Shown in pieces: positions 1 through 5,060 of a stretch of DNA of 6,244 nt; the stretch's first letter is position 1, and the number at the start of each line of letters is the position of its first letter. The position numbers and the translations under genes are program-made. The stretch is taken from contig JAFRMM010000076.1 of the NCBI GenBank assembly GCA_017430675.1, forward strand, positions 1-6,244, in the 5' to 3' direction. The notes beneath the pieces are model-generated. The model was given only the letters and a program-made list of their open reading frames with translations. It searched no databases and was not told where the DNA came from. The DNA is from Prevotella sp. (GTDB lineage: Bacteria > Bacteroidota > Bacteroidia > Bacteroidales > Bacteroidaceae).

Positions 1-543
1 CTGGCGGTCGTAGTAGCGCATGCAGTAGTCCAAGAGAAGGCCGATGGCGTCGGTGATGAGCGTCTGCGAGTGCTTGTCTATGGGGTGTTGCAGTTCCTCC
101 TCGATGCTGTCGAGCAGGTCGCTGACGATGCGCTGCTCACGCTCAGAGAGGTGCAGGGCCTCGCGCTGGTCGTAGTCGAAGAACGTGTAGTCGTGAATGC
201 GCTTGGCCAGCGGTGTGCCGTAGATCAGATCGGGATGGAACAGCAGTCCGCGTGAGGGTGGCATGGGCTTCGACTCGTCCCATTCCACCTCAACCACCTG
301 TCCGGGCTTGAAACTCACCACGGTGCCCTCCTGGTAGTCGTACTTCTCGCGTCCGTAGCGTATCGAGCAGCCCTCGCCCTGCTTCAAGAACAGTGCATAG
401 AGGCCGTAGTTCAGCCGCGAGTGATTCATTTCCGCCAGCGTTTCCGTATGTCTCACCACCGTCACCAACGGGTGTAGCGTCTCCCAGCCGTACAGTTTGT
501 TGTACGCATCGACACTATCGATTTGGATAATCTTATCTGCCAT
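1..543 (-). CDS. AraC-family transcriptional regulator, N-terminal part (runs off window)
   Basis: The ATG at 543 opens a frame that stays open to base 1, giving 181 residues (start MADKIIQIDSVDAYNKLYGW). The segment around residues 45-85, with LNYGLYALFLKQGEG, IRYGREKYDYQEGTVVSFKP and GQVVEVEWDE, has the look of the cupin-like sensor domain of Bacteroidetes AraC regulators. It is followed by a helical linker rich in His, Glu and Leu. The two helix-turn-helix motifs that would confirm the family should lie beyond base 1, so the assignment rests on the sensor half alone. Full-length relatives are usually near 290 residues. The gene sits 76 bp downstream of the hydrolase gene on the same strand and may be co-transcribed with it, or may have its own promoter: a near-consensus TATGCTTTG (one base too many) and two small dyads lie in the gap. 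Inferred role: control of nearby hydrolase or oxidoreductase genes; the ligand is unknown. Confidence 0.8.
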   Translation of the reverse strand, partial: MADKIIQIDSVDAYNKLYGWETLHPLVTVVRHTETLAEMNHSRLNYGLYALFLKQGEGCSIRYGREKYDYQEGTVVSFKPGQVVEVEWDESKPMPPSRGLLFHPDLIYGTPLAKRIHDYTFFDYDQREALHLSEREQRIVSDLLDSIEEELQHPIDKHSQTLITDAIGLLLDYCMRYYDRQ

Positions 544-545
544 AC

Positions 546-559
546 TTACGACTACGTAA
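546..559. promoter_or_regulatory. Small dyad just before the AraC start codon
   Basis: The sequence TTACG-acta-CGTAA is a perfect 5-bp inverted repeat with a 4-base spacer ending three bases before the start codon at 543. A second dyad, GCTTT-tac-AAAGC, lies at 570-582. Such sites could be an operator for autoregulation, but arms this short also arise by chance. Confidence 0.2.
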
Positions 560-595
560 TCGCCTTAGCGCTTTTACAAAGCATAGCGACTAAAA

Positions 596-618
596 GAATT
601 ACACGAATTGCACGAATT
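596..618. repeat. Tandem 9-bp AATTCGTG-type intergenic repeat
   Basis: On the plus strand GAATTACAC, GAATTGCAC and GAATT follow one another, i.e. about 2.5 copies of a 9-bp unit (AATTCGTGY on the minus strand). The run ends two bases before the hydrolase stop codon at 620-622. Similar AATTCGTG runs are, from memory, dispersed in intergenic DNA of Prevotella and Bacteroides; that could not be searched here. It has no hairpin or T-tract and so does not look like an intrinsic terminator. Confidence 0.5.
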
Positions 619-619
619 T

Positions 620-1759
620 TTATTTCAGGTTCTCGCGGAAAAACGCCTCCATCTTGTCGTATGGAATCACGCCGACACGGTCGTCGTAAAGGGCGGTGTG
701 GACGGCTCCGGGGATGATGAGCAGTTCTTTGTTGCCGACGACGGTGCTCCAGTTCTTACCTGCTTCGAGTGTATCGGGGATGGCGGGCTTCTGACCCGTC
801 ATCTTTTCGAAGGCGGTCTCGCTGAAGTAGCGGCTGTGGGCCTTCTCGCCGTGGATGAGCAGCACGGGGTTTGTAATCTCGTGGGCATAGCAGAGCAGGG
901 GCTGGTTGAGGAACGACTGACAGCCGCTGACATTCCAACCGTCGTTGGAGCCGCCGCTGCGCTTGTGGTAGCCGCGAGGTGTGGTGTAGTAGTCGCTGTA
1001 CTCCCTGACAAACTGCGGGGTCTCGTCGGTCAACTGTTCCTTGGTCAGCACACCGCCGCCACGCTTGTACGTCCCGTTGCGATAGTCCTCCGTGCGCTGC
1101 TGGGCAATGGCCTTGCGCTGTGCGTCGCGCTTCTCCTTCGAGTCGTCGCCATCGAAGTAGCCGTTGGCCACCACACGGGTCATGTCGTACATGGTCGAGG
1201 CAACGGTGGCCTTGATGCGGGGATCGAGGGCTGCGGCATTCACCGCCATACCTCCCCAACCGCAGATGCCGATGATGCCGATGCGCTCAGGATCGACATT
1301 CTCCTGCACGCTGAGGAAATCGACGGCTGCGAGGAAGTCCTCGGTGTTGATGTCGGGCGAGGCCATCTGACGGGGTTCGCCACCGCTCTCGCCCGTGAAC
1401 GAGGGGTCGAAGGCGATGGTCAGGAACCCGCGCTCGGCCAGCGTCTGGGCATAGAGGCCCGATACCTGCTCCTTCACGGCTCCGAACGGGCCACTGACGG
1501 CGATGGCGGGGAGTTTCTCACCTCTCACCTCTTGCCCCTTACCTCTAGGAATGTACATATCAGCCACGAGCGTGATGCCGTAGCGGTTGTGGAAGGTGAT
1601 TTTCTTGTGCTCTACCTTGTCACTCTGCGGGAACACCTTGTCCCACTCCTGAGTCAAATTCAATTCCTGTTCCATATTGTTCTCTGTTGTTTGTTTCTTG
1701 TCCGTGCAGGCCATGAGCATTCCGCCCACCGCTGCTATTAATAATAACGCTTTTTTCAT
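620..1759 (-). CDS. Alpha/beta-hydrolase lipoprotein (dienelactone hydrolase/YcjY-like)
   Basis: This 379-residue protein starts with a lipoprotein signal peptide (MKKALLLIAAVGGMLMAC, lipobox LMAC, Cys18), so it is probably exported and membrane-anchored. The alpha/beta-hydrolase body follows: LPAIAVSGPFGAVKEQ near 83-98, FDPSFTGESGGEPR at 117-130, the nucleophile elbow GICGWGG at 164-170, a beta-strand ending LLIHGEKAHS near 300-309, and IPGAVHTALYDD with the likely catalytic His354. The nucleophile would be Cys166 rather than Ser, and Glu305 may be the acid; both are read by analogy with the family. The substrate is unknown, presumably an ester or lactone. The ATG at 1759 is preferred over one at 1801 because the latter lies upstream of the promoter box and would put 14 residues before the signal peptide. 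Residues about 71-82 (RGKGQEVRGEK) are coded by a short repeat that looks inserted. AraC follows 76 bp downstream. Confidence 0.88.
   Translation of the reverse strand: MKKALLLIAAVGGMLMACTDKKQTTENNMEQELNLTQEWDKVFPQSDKVEHKKITFHNRYGITLVADMYIPRGKGQEVRGEKLPAIAVSGPFGAVKEQVSGLYAQTLAERGFLTIAFDPSFTGESGGEPRQMASPDINTEDFLAAVDFLSVQENVDPERIGIIGICGWGGMAVNAAALDPRIKATVASTMYDMTRVVANGYFDGDDSKEKRDAQRKAIAQQRTEDYRNGTYKRGGGVLTKEQLTDETPQFVREYSDYYTTPRGYHKRSGGSNDGWNVSGCQSFLNQPLLCYAHEITNPVLLIHGEKAHSRYFSETAFEKMTGQKPAIPDTLEAGKNWSTVVGNKELLIIPGAVHTALYDDRVGVIPYDKMEAFFRENLK
1517..1544. repeat. Degenerate 7-bp tandem repeat inside the hydrolase gene
   Basis: On the plus strand four 7-bp units follow each other: CTCACCT, CTCACCT, CTTGCCC and CTTACCT. 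Read on the coding strand they give the GKGQEVRGE stretch of the hydrolase. Repeats of this type (coding EVRGE on one strand and SHLSPLTS on the other) are, as I recall, dispersed in Bacteroidetes genomes. The length of 28 bases and neighbouring bases keep the frame open. Confidence 0.55.
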
Positions 1760-1786
1760 ACCTTTTATTATTTTAATATGACGCTG

Positions 1787-1794
1787 CAAAGGTA
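1787..1794 (-). promoter_or_regulatory. Bacteroidetes -7 promoter element of the hydrolase gene
   Basis: The minus strand reads TACCTTTG, an exact match to the Bacteroidetes sigma-ABfr -7 consensus TAnnTTTG, followed by CAGCG. The box ends 27 bases before the ATG at 1759, leaving a short 5' leader. A clear TTTG at the -33 position is not seen. A perfect 10-bp palindrome, TCTATATAGA at 1805-1814, covers roughly the -20 to -30 region and could be an operator. The box also argues against a translation start at 1801. Confidence 0.6.
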
Positions 1795-1879
1795 CGGACA
1801 TTATTCTATATAGACGTTATACAGATTTTGGAAAGATTTACCATTTTTACGGATTCTGCTGCGAAGGGACGGAAAATCC

Positions 1880-2263
1880 TCAGCCCTCCTTCTCGAACCT
1901 GATCTTCTTGTAGAGTTCCGGTCTGCCCTTGGCACTCTCGGGGAGGAAGTGGAGGCGCACACCCTTGATGTGCCTACGGGGCTTGAAGTCCTCGGGGGCA
2001 TCCACCTTGTCGCTCTCGATCTCGAGTTTCATCAGACCGAATTCCCTGAGGCGCACCTTGTCGCCCTCACGGAGATGACGGTTGATGACCGTGGCGAGTT
2101 TCCACGCCACAGCCTCGACGGTTCCCTTACTATAAGGCTCGCCCACGCAAACCTCTTTGATCAGTTGCTCCGTCCCGATGGTCTGATGGTGACTTGCGAC
2201 GGCCTTGTACTTGCCGAACGTGGAGAGTGTCGGCTTGGTCTCTTTCTTCAGTTGGTATTTCAT
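1880..2263 (-). CDS. HU-HIG-type DNA-binding protein
   Basis: This 127-residue basic protein has the layout of the HU-like proteins of Bacteroidetes. A basic N-terminal tail (MKYQLKKETKP) precedes TIGTEQLIKEVC and a helical stretch (TVEAVAWKLATVINRHL). Then come the HU-type beta turn GDKVRLREFGLMKLEIESD near residues 67-85, IKGVRLHFLPES, and the closing RPELYKKIRFEKEG. Members are thought to bind DNA non-specifically or to bend it at particular sites. It lies downstream of the VapE-like gene on the same strand with 118 bp between them. That gap holds the left inverted repeat, whose outer end is only 22 bp before this start codon. HU-HIG genes next to BT4734/VapE genes are a recurring pair in Bacteroides and Prevotella, which suggests the proteins work together. 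The ATG at 2263 is the only sensible start. The order of domains and the family are well supported; the exact DNA target is not. Confidence 0.85.
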   Translation of the reverse strand: MKYQLKKETKPTLSTFGKYKAVASHHQTIGTEQLIKEVCVGEPYSKGTVEAVAWKLATVINRHLREGDKVRLREFGLMKLEIESDKVDAPEDFKPRRHIKGVRLHFLPESAKGRPELYKKIRFEKEG

Positions 2264-2285
2264 AATCGTTCGTTTTTTGGTTTTT

Positions 2286-2379
2286 AGGGTGTCAGGGTGT
2301 ACAAACGCCGATAAACACTGGGCTTTGCACCCTGTTTCATAGGGTGTCAGGGTGTACAGAGGGTGTACACCCTGACAGA
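2286..2379 (+). repeat. Left arm of the ~93-bp inverted repeat flanking vapE
   Basis: Aligned with the reverse complement of 4625-4717, this arm matches at the first 36 bases without a difference (2286-2321). It then continues with about seven substitutions and one 1-base gap. It contains AGGGTGT at 2286, 2293, 2341, 2348 (after one C/A step) and 2360, with reverse copies at 2328 and 2367. The inner end is two bases from the vapE stop codon at 2382-2384; the outer end is next to the HU-HIG start. Confidence 0.85.
2345..2377. repeat. 14-bp perfect hairpin in the left inverted-repeat arm
   Basis: TGTCAGGGTGTACA at 2345-2358 pairs fully with TGTACACCCTGACA at 2364-2377 around the 5-base loop GAGGG. 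It lies directly after the vapE stop codon, but no T-run follows on the minus strand, so a standard intrinsic terminator is unlikely. It could still stall polymerase or act as a protein-binding dyad. A second, overlapping hairpin is CACCCT (2328-2333) with AGGGTG (2341-2346) around a 7-base loop. Confidence 0.7.
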
Positions 2380-2381
2380 TG

Positions 2382-4445
2382 TCAGTTCAGGCTGACCAGA
2401 TAACTCCTCCGTTGCTTCCTGTATCCCTTCCGATGGAGGTAACTGCCTAAGAGTGTGGCGTTTGCCTGTGTCACAACATTCGTCTTCTTCTGGTTGCGGA
2501 TGCGCTCCAGGATCTCCGTGGGACTCAGCAGCAACACCTCGTCACCCGCCTGGGGCTGGTGGAACAGATCCTCGAAGAGTGAGATGACGTTGGGGGTCTC
2601 GTAATAGTCGGCATTCTGCTCGACGATCTGCTGTTCGCGCTCGCCCGTGAATGCATATTCCTCACCGTGCTCGATCTCATACACGGTCTGCGCATAGAGT
2701 TGCGGATAGTCGATGGCCTTGTCGCCCTGCGTGTCCGTGTCGATGACCTCATTCACCTCCACCACCAGATAACGGCGCGAACCACTATCGTCCTTCAACG
2801 GCACCAGCGAGTTGGTGGTGGCGCAGAAGGCGGCATAGCGCTGGCTCTGCTCGAAGGTGGTCGAGTAGAGTTTGCGCTCCTTCACGTCCGTGCGCTGGAT
2901 GAGGTGCTTGAGGAAGGCCGTCTGCGCCTTCGACACCTGGTCGTACTCGTCGATGTTGATGAGCAGGAATCGGGAAAGCGCCCTGAGGGCCTCCTTCCTG
3001 TTGGTGAAGTCAATGCGGTCGATATAGAAGGGCATCAGTTCGCGAGGCAGCAGCATCCGCATGAACGTTGACTTGCGGGTGCCCTGCGCACCCACCATCA
3101 TCAGCACCATCTGCGCCCCGTAGAGGGCATCCTTGCCAGCGCGCCACTGGCTCACCATCGAGCGCATCCAGATCTTGAAATTGTCGCGCCAGCCCGGGGT
3201 CAGGGTCTTCACGCGGTCTGCCATCTCACCCAGACGGTCCCTGCCGTCCCACTGGGGCAGGGCCGAGAACCACTCGCGCACGGGGTCGTACTCATCGATG
3301 CGCTCAGAGATGAGGATGCGCTCCAGATCCTTGGGCCACACCTTGATGCCCTCGCGGATGGCCTCGTTGTTGATATCGTTCTGCACCTCCTGGGTCAGCG
3401 GCTTCCACGAGAGTTGGTAGCGGTGCTTCTCCTGGTACTCGATGTCGCCCGTCACCCTGTTCCTGCGGAACAGATAGCGGCGCCTGAGGAACTCCTCGAG
3501 CAACTGCTGGTGCATGAGCGACTTCTCTATCGGATTCGAGCGCCCCTGACGGTGCTTCTCGTAGGCATTGTTGAACGACGAGCGCACGAGGATCTCCTTC
3601 TGGAAGAACTCCGTCAGACGGATGGTCAGTTTCGTGGCCAGTTCCTTGTCGATGCCCGCCTGACGGCACTCCGTGGCCAGCGTCATCAGGTACTCCTCCC
3701 TGTCCATGTCCTGGCCGAAGGCCAGTTCGCGGCAGATGAAGTTGTACTTCGTGACATCCATCTCGCGCCGCGTGTAGCCTGGCAGCAGTTCCGTGTCGAG
3801 ACCCGTTTCCGCCGGCTCCGCCACGACCTGTGCCGACTGCTCCGTCAGCGGCTCCGTGGGCTGTTCCATCCCGATGGGTCTCGCCTCCGGATGATAGTAA
3901 GCCCGGGGGTCAAAGGAGATACGGAAATGCTCCGTGCCGTCGTGCACCGTCTCCTCCGCCCTGACACCTGTCGAGGCCAGGGCGTATTCCGCAGCCCGTT
4001 TGTAGGCATACTGCTGGAACAGGGCCACTTGCGCGGCATCCGCAGGCAGTCCGCCATCCATGAGACGGTAGGGGATGAGCACCTTCAGCGACCGTCCGCT
4101 GGTGCCCACGAACGACATCAGCGTCTGCTCCCACAAGTTCACCACCGAGCGCAGCCGCTCCAGCACCTCCATGCCCCCATCCACACGGAAGGAGAGCAGC
4201 ACCAGACCCGTATAGCCGCCCCTCTCACCGACGGCGGGCATCACGACGGGCAGATCGTCGGCCGCCAGCGGACCGCTGACCATGCCGCCCGTCATGGCGA
4301 CCTCGTCCAGTCCCCTCACAGCCTCCACCCTGTGACGGTATTTGCCCTCGCGTGTCCAGTCGAGCACGTCTTCGAGCGTTACACACTTCTCCTTCCGCTC
4401 CTGGCGGTAGAGATACTTCATTAAGACCTTGTTTGTTTTTCTCAT
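2382..4445 (-). CDS. BT4734/VapE-family primase-helicase-like protein
   Basis: This 687-residue protein (from the ATG at 4445) has two main parts. Residues about 30-185 resemble the BT4734-like N-terminal domain (VirE_N, related to archaeo-eukaryotic primases): the LEDVLDW region, GGYTGLVLLSF, and FVGTSGRSLKVLIPYR near 112-127. Residues about 390-590 form the VapE P-loop ATPase, with DPVREWFSALPQWDGRDRL, Walker A GAQGTRKST (452-460), Walker B LLINIDE (494-500), sensor-like ATTN (542-545) and a possible arginine finger GSRRY (555-559). The last ~60 residues (LLSPTEILERIRNQ to SYLHRKGYRKQRRSYLV) look like a small DNA-binding tail of DUF3874 type. Such proteins are thought to initiate or support replication of mobile elements. 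The frame also opens at TTG 4469; ATG 4421 (MKYLYRQERKEK) is a real alternative, with AAGG six bases upstream. The gene lies between two inverted repeats and upstream of HU-HIG. I could not place the catalytic acidic residues of the primase domain with confidence. Confidence 0.88.
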   Translation of the reverse strand: MRKTNKVLMKYLYRQERKEKCVTLEDVLDWTREGKYRHRVEAVRGLDEVAMTGGMVSGPLAADDLPVVMPAVGERGGYTGLVLLSFRVDGGMEVLERLRSVVNLWEQTLMSFVGTSGRSLKVLIPYRLMDGGLPADAAQVALFQQYAYKRAAEYALASTGVRAEETVHDGTEHFRISFDPRAYYHPEARPIGMEQPTEPLTEQSAQVVAEPAETGLDTELLPGYTRREMDVTKYNFICRELAFGQDMDREEYLMTLATECRQAGIDKELATKLTIRLTEFFQKEILVRSSFNNAYEKHRQGRSNPIEKSLMHQQLLEEFLRRRYLFRRNRVTGDIEYQEKHRYQLSWKPLTQEVQNDINNEAIREGIKVWPKDLERILISERIDEYDPVREWFSALPQWDGRDRLGEMADRVKTLTPGWRDNFKIWMRSMVSQWRAGKDALYGAQMVLMMVGAQGTRKSTFMRMLLPRELMPFYIDRIDFTNRKEALRALSRFLLINIDEYDQVSKAQTAFLKHLIQRTDVKERKLYSTTFEQSQRYAAFCATTNSLVPLKDDSGSRRYLVVEVNEVIDTDTQGDKAIDYPQLYAQTVYEIEHGEEYAFTGEREQQIVEQNADYYETPNVISLFEDLFHQPQAGDEVLLLSPTEILERIRNQKKTNVVTQANATLLGSYLHRKGYRKQRRSYLVSLN

Positions 4446-4503
4446 AGGGTTCGCGTTATTCGTGATCAACTACCTTCCAGCAAACACCATGCCACTTTCC
4501 CCT

Positions 4504-4519
4504 CAATTCTCTCGAGAAT
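4504..4519. promoter_or_regulatory. Operator-like dyad, copy 1
   Basis: CAATTCTCTCGAGAAT contains ATTCTC and GAGAAT as inverted 6-bp arms around TC. The same 16 bases occur again at 4568-4583. It lies about 60 bp before the vapE start and is a candidate binding site for a repressor or replication initiator. Confidence 0.5.
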
Positions 4520-4520
4520 C

Positions 4521-4540
4521 CACTGCTTTAACACTGCTTT
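4521..4540. repeat. Direct repeat CACTGCTTT, 11 bp apart
   Basis: CACTGCTTT at 4521-4529 recurs at 4532-4540 with a start-to-start distance of 11 bp, close to one helical turn. It begins one base after dyad copy 1. The placement on one DNA face suggests cooperative protein binding, but only two copies are present. Confidence 0.4.
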
Positions 4541-4567
4541 TCCGATCTACAGAGGCACTGTACGCGA

Positions 4568-4583
4568 CAATTCTCTCGAGAAT
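4568..4583. promoter_or_regulatory. Operator-like dyad, copy 2
   Basis: This is an exact second copy of the 16 bases at 4504-4519, 64 bp away. Here the arms extend to 7 bp (AATTCTC and GAGAATT, 4569-4584). An exact 16-bp repeat with internal symmetry is unlikely by chance in so short a region. Confidence 0.5.
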
Positions 4584-4624
4584 TTAACACACCGAAGGCT
4601 CCTGAAAAGTCTGCCAAATTGTCC

Positions 4625-4717
4625 TCTGACAAGGTGACACCCTCTGTACACCCTGTCACCCTACAAAACAGGGTGCTAAGGCCAGTGTTTATCGGCGTTT
4701 GTACACCCTGACACCCT
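4625..4717 (-). repeat. Right arm of the ~93-bp inverted repeat flanking vapE
   Basis: The reverse complement of this segment matches the left arm, with 36 identical bases at its outer end (4682-4717). It keeps both hairpins of the left arm: TGACAAGGTG (4627-4636) with CACCCTGTCA (4649-4658), and CACCCT (4657-4662) with AGGGTG (4670-4675). Its inner end is about 180 bp upstream of the vapE start codon. Confidence 0.85.
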
Positions 4718-4722
4718 CAAAT

Positions 4723-4749
4723 GCGAAATTTTCGCGCGCGCACGCGAAA
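4723..4749. repeat. GCGAAA/TTTCGC palindrome cluster outside the right arm
   Basis: GCGAAA-t-TTTCGC at 4723-4735 is a perfect dyad. Its right half reuses TTTCGCG (4730-4736), which pairs with CGCGAAA at 4743-4749 around six bases. Three alternating boxes thus sit five bases beyond the outer end of the inverted repeat. They may be a further protein-binding array or cruciform-prone site; no counterpart is seen outside the left arm. Confidence 0.45.
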
Positions 4750-4787
4750 GATCATCCTAACGATACCGCCAGAGTGTTCATCTACGG

Positions 4788-5060
4788 TCAGTTGCTGGAA
4801 CACTTTTTGATGAAATACGGGCTCATTATTAAGCCTCTGATAAGCCAGACGCTCATCTCCATTGGAAAACAGTTATTGCCTACATGGAGGATTACATCCG
4901 GGCGCATGGCGGCAGGGAACTTGTGCTCTTCACAAACTCTGACAAGACCAGTACGGGGATTGTGGTACTGCTCGTTGCTGCGGGCATCGAAGTAGTCGAT
5001 GAAGAACTGGCACATCTGCTCCAAGTCCTTACAAAATAGTGCGGCATGGTCTATTCTCAT
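4788..5060 (-). pseudogene. Truncated VOC/glyoxalase-family gene with foreign tail
   Basis: The 90-residue frame starts well: MRIDHAALFCKDLEQMCQFF and the following IDYFDARSNEQYHNPRTGL match the first beta-alpha unit of VOC-family (glyoxalase/bleomycin-resistance) proteins, with His5 in the usual metal-binding position. After about residue 39 (base ~4944) the similarity stops. The rest (VRVCEEHKFPAAMRP onward) appears to be the antisense reading of a plus-strand acetyltransferase remnant. Family members need about 120-130 residues and two to four such units, so this product is unlikely to work. Its ATG overlaps the stop of the upstream acyltransferase gene (ATGA, 5060-5057), which implies that an intact gene was once translationally coupled to it. 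Confidence 0.6.
4833..4946 (+). pseudogene. Possible GNAT acetyltransferase remnant
   Basis: In one plus-strand frame, after a stop at 4830-4832, the sequence reads DAHLHWKTVIAYMEDYIRAH and then GGRELVLFTNSDK, ending near 4946. This resembles the helix and beta-strand of GNAT acetyltransferases that precede their TNSD..YGFY-type acetyl-CoA end. No GNAT-like N-terminal part is seen upstream in any frame, and beyond 4946 the frame turns into antisense of the VOC fragment. It is best read as a broken internal piece joined tail-to-tail with that gene. The family call is from memory of the pattern and is tentative. Confidence 0.35.

Larger units (their letters stand above)
4446..4624. other. Non-coding leader between vapE and the right inverted repeat
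   Basis: No convincing open frame is seen here on either strand. The stretch holds two copies of a 16-bp dyad, a pair of CACTGCTTT direct repeats and plain sequence. No exact TAnnTTTG box was found in the minus-strand upstream region; the nearest TTTG (in TGGTGTTTGC, about 4481-4490) lacks the TA. The vapE promoter is therefore unassigned. Confidence 0.6.
2286..4717. mobile_element. Putative inverted-repeat-bounded unit carrying only vapE
   Basis: The two ~93-bp inverted repeats define a 2432-bp segment whose only gene is the VapE-like primase-helicase protein. The perfect 36-bp part of each repeat is outermost, as in terminal inverted repeats. No transposase or integrase is coded inside, and the bases just outside (TTTTT on the left, CAAAT on the right) do not form a target-site duplication. 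The boundary is therefore a hypothesis: the repeats may instead be binding arrays of a replication or regulatory locus that also includes the HU-HIG gene. Confidence 0.3.

Noticed and set aside
608..1741. Long plus-strand open frame of 377 codons opposite the hydrolase
   Set aside because: It is the antisense of a gene with clear hydrolase motifs and a signal peptide; the antisense product has no recognisable domain and is an effect of GC-rich codon bias.
1845..1879. Possible terminator after the HU-HIG gene (GGATT...AATCC)
   Set aside because: The stem is only 5 bp with a long loop, and no T-run follows on the minus strand.
2281..2285. Target-site duplication next to the inverted repeats
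   Set aside because: The left flank TTTTT and right flank CAAAT do not match, so no duplication supports simple transposition.
2281..2380. CRISPR-like array from repeated AGGGTGT units
   Set aside because: The units are 7-8 bp, unevenly spaced and in both directions, with no spacers of even length and no cas genes; they fit iterons or inverted repeats better.
3414..4424. Plus-strand open frame of 336 codons opposite vapE
   Set aside because: It lies fully within the vapE coding region, whose Walker motifs and WDG region prove the minus strand; the plus-strand product is low-complexity and unlike known proteins.
4699..4995. Plus-strand open frame of 98 codons starting in the right inverted repeat
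   Set aside because: It starts within the repeat, crosses the GCGAAA cluster and the scar, and is not in the frame of the GNAT-like remnant. A short stretch (VFIYGQLLEHFL) looks protein-like but matches nothing I recognise.
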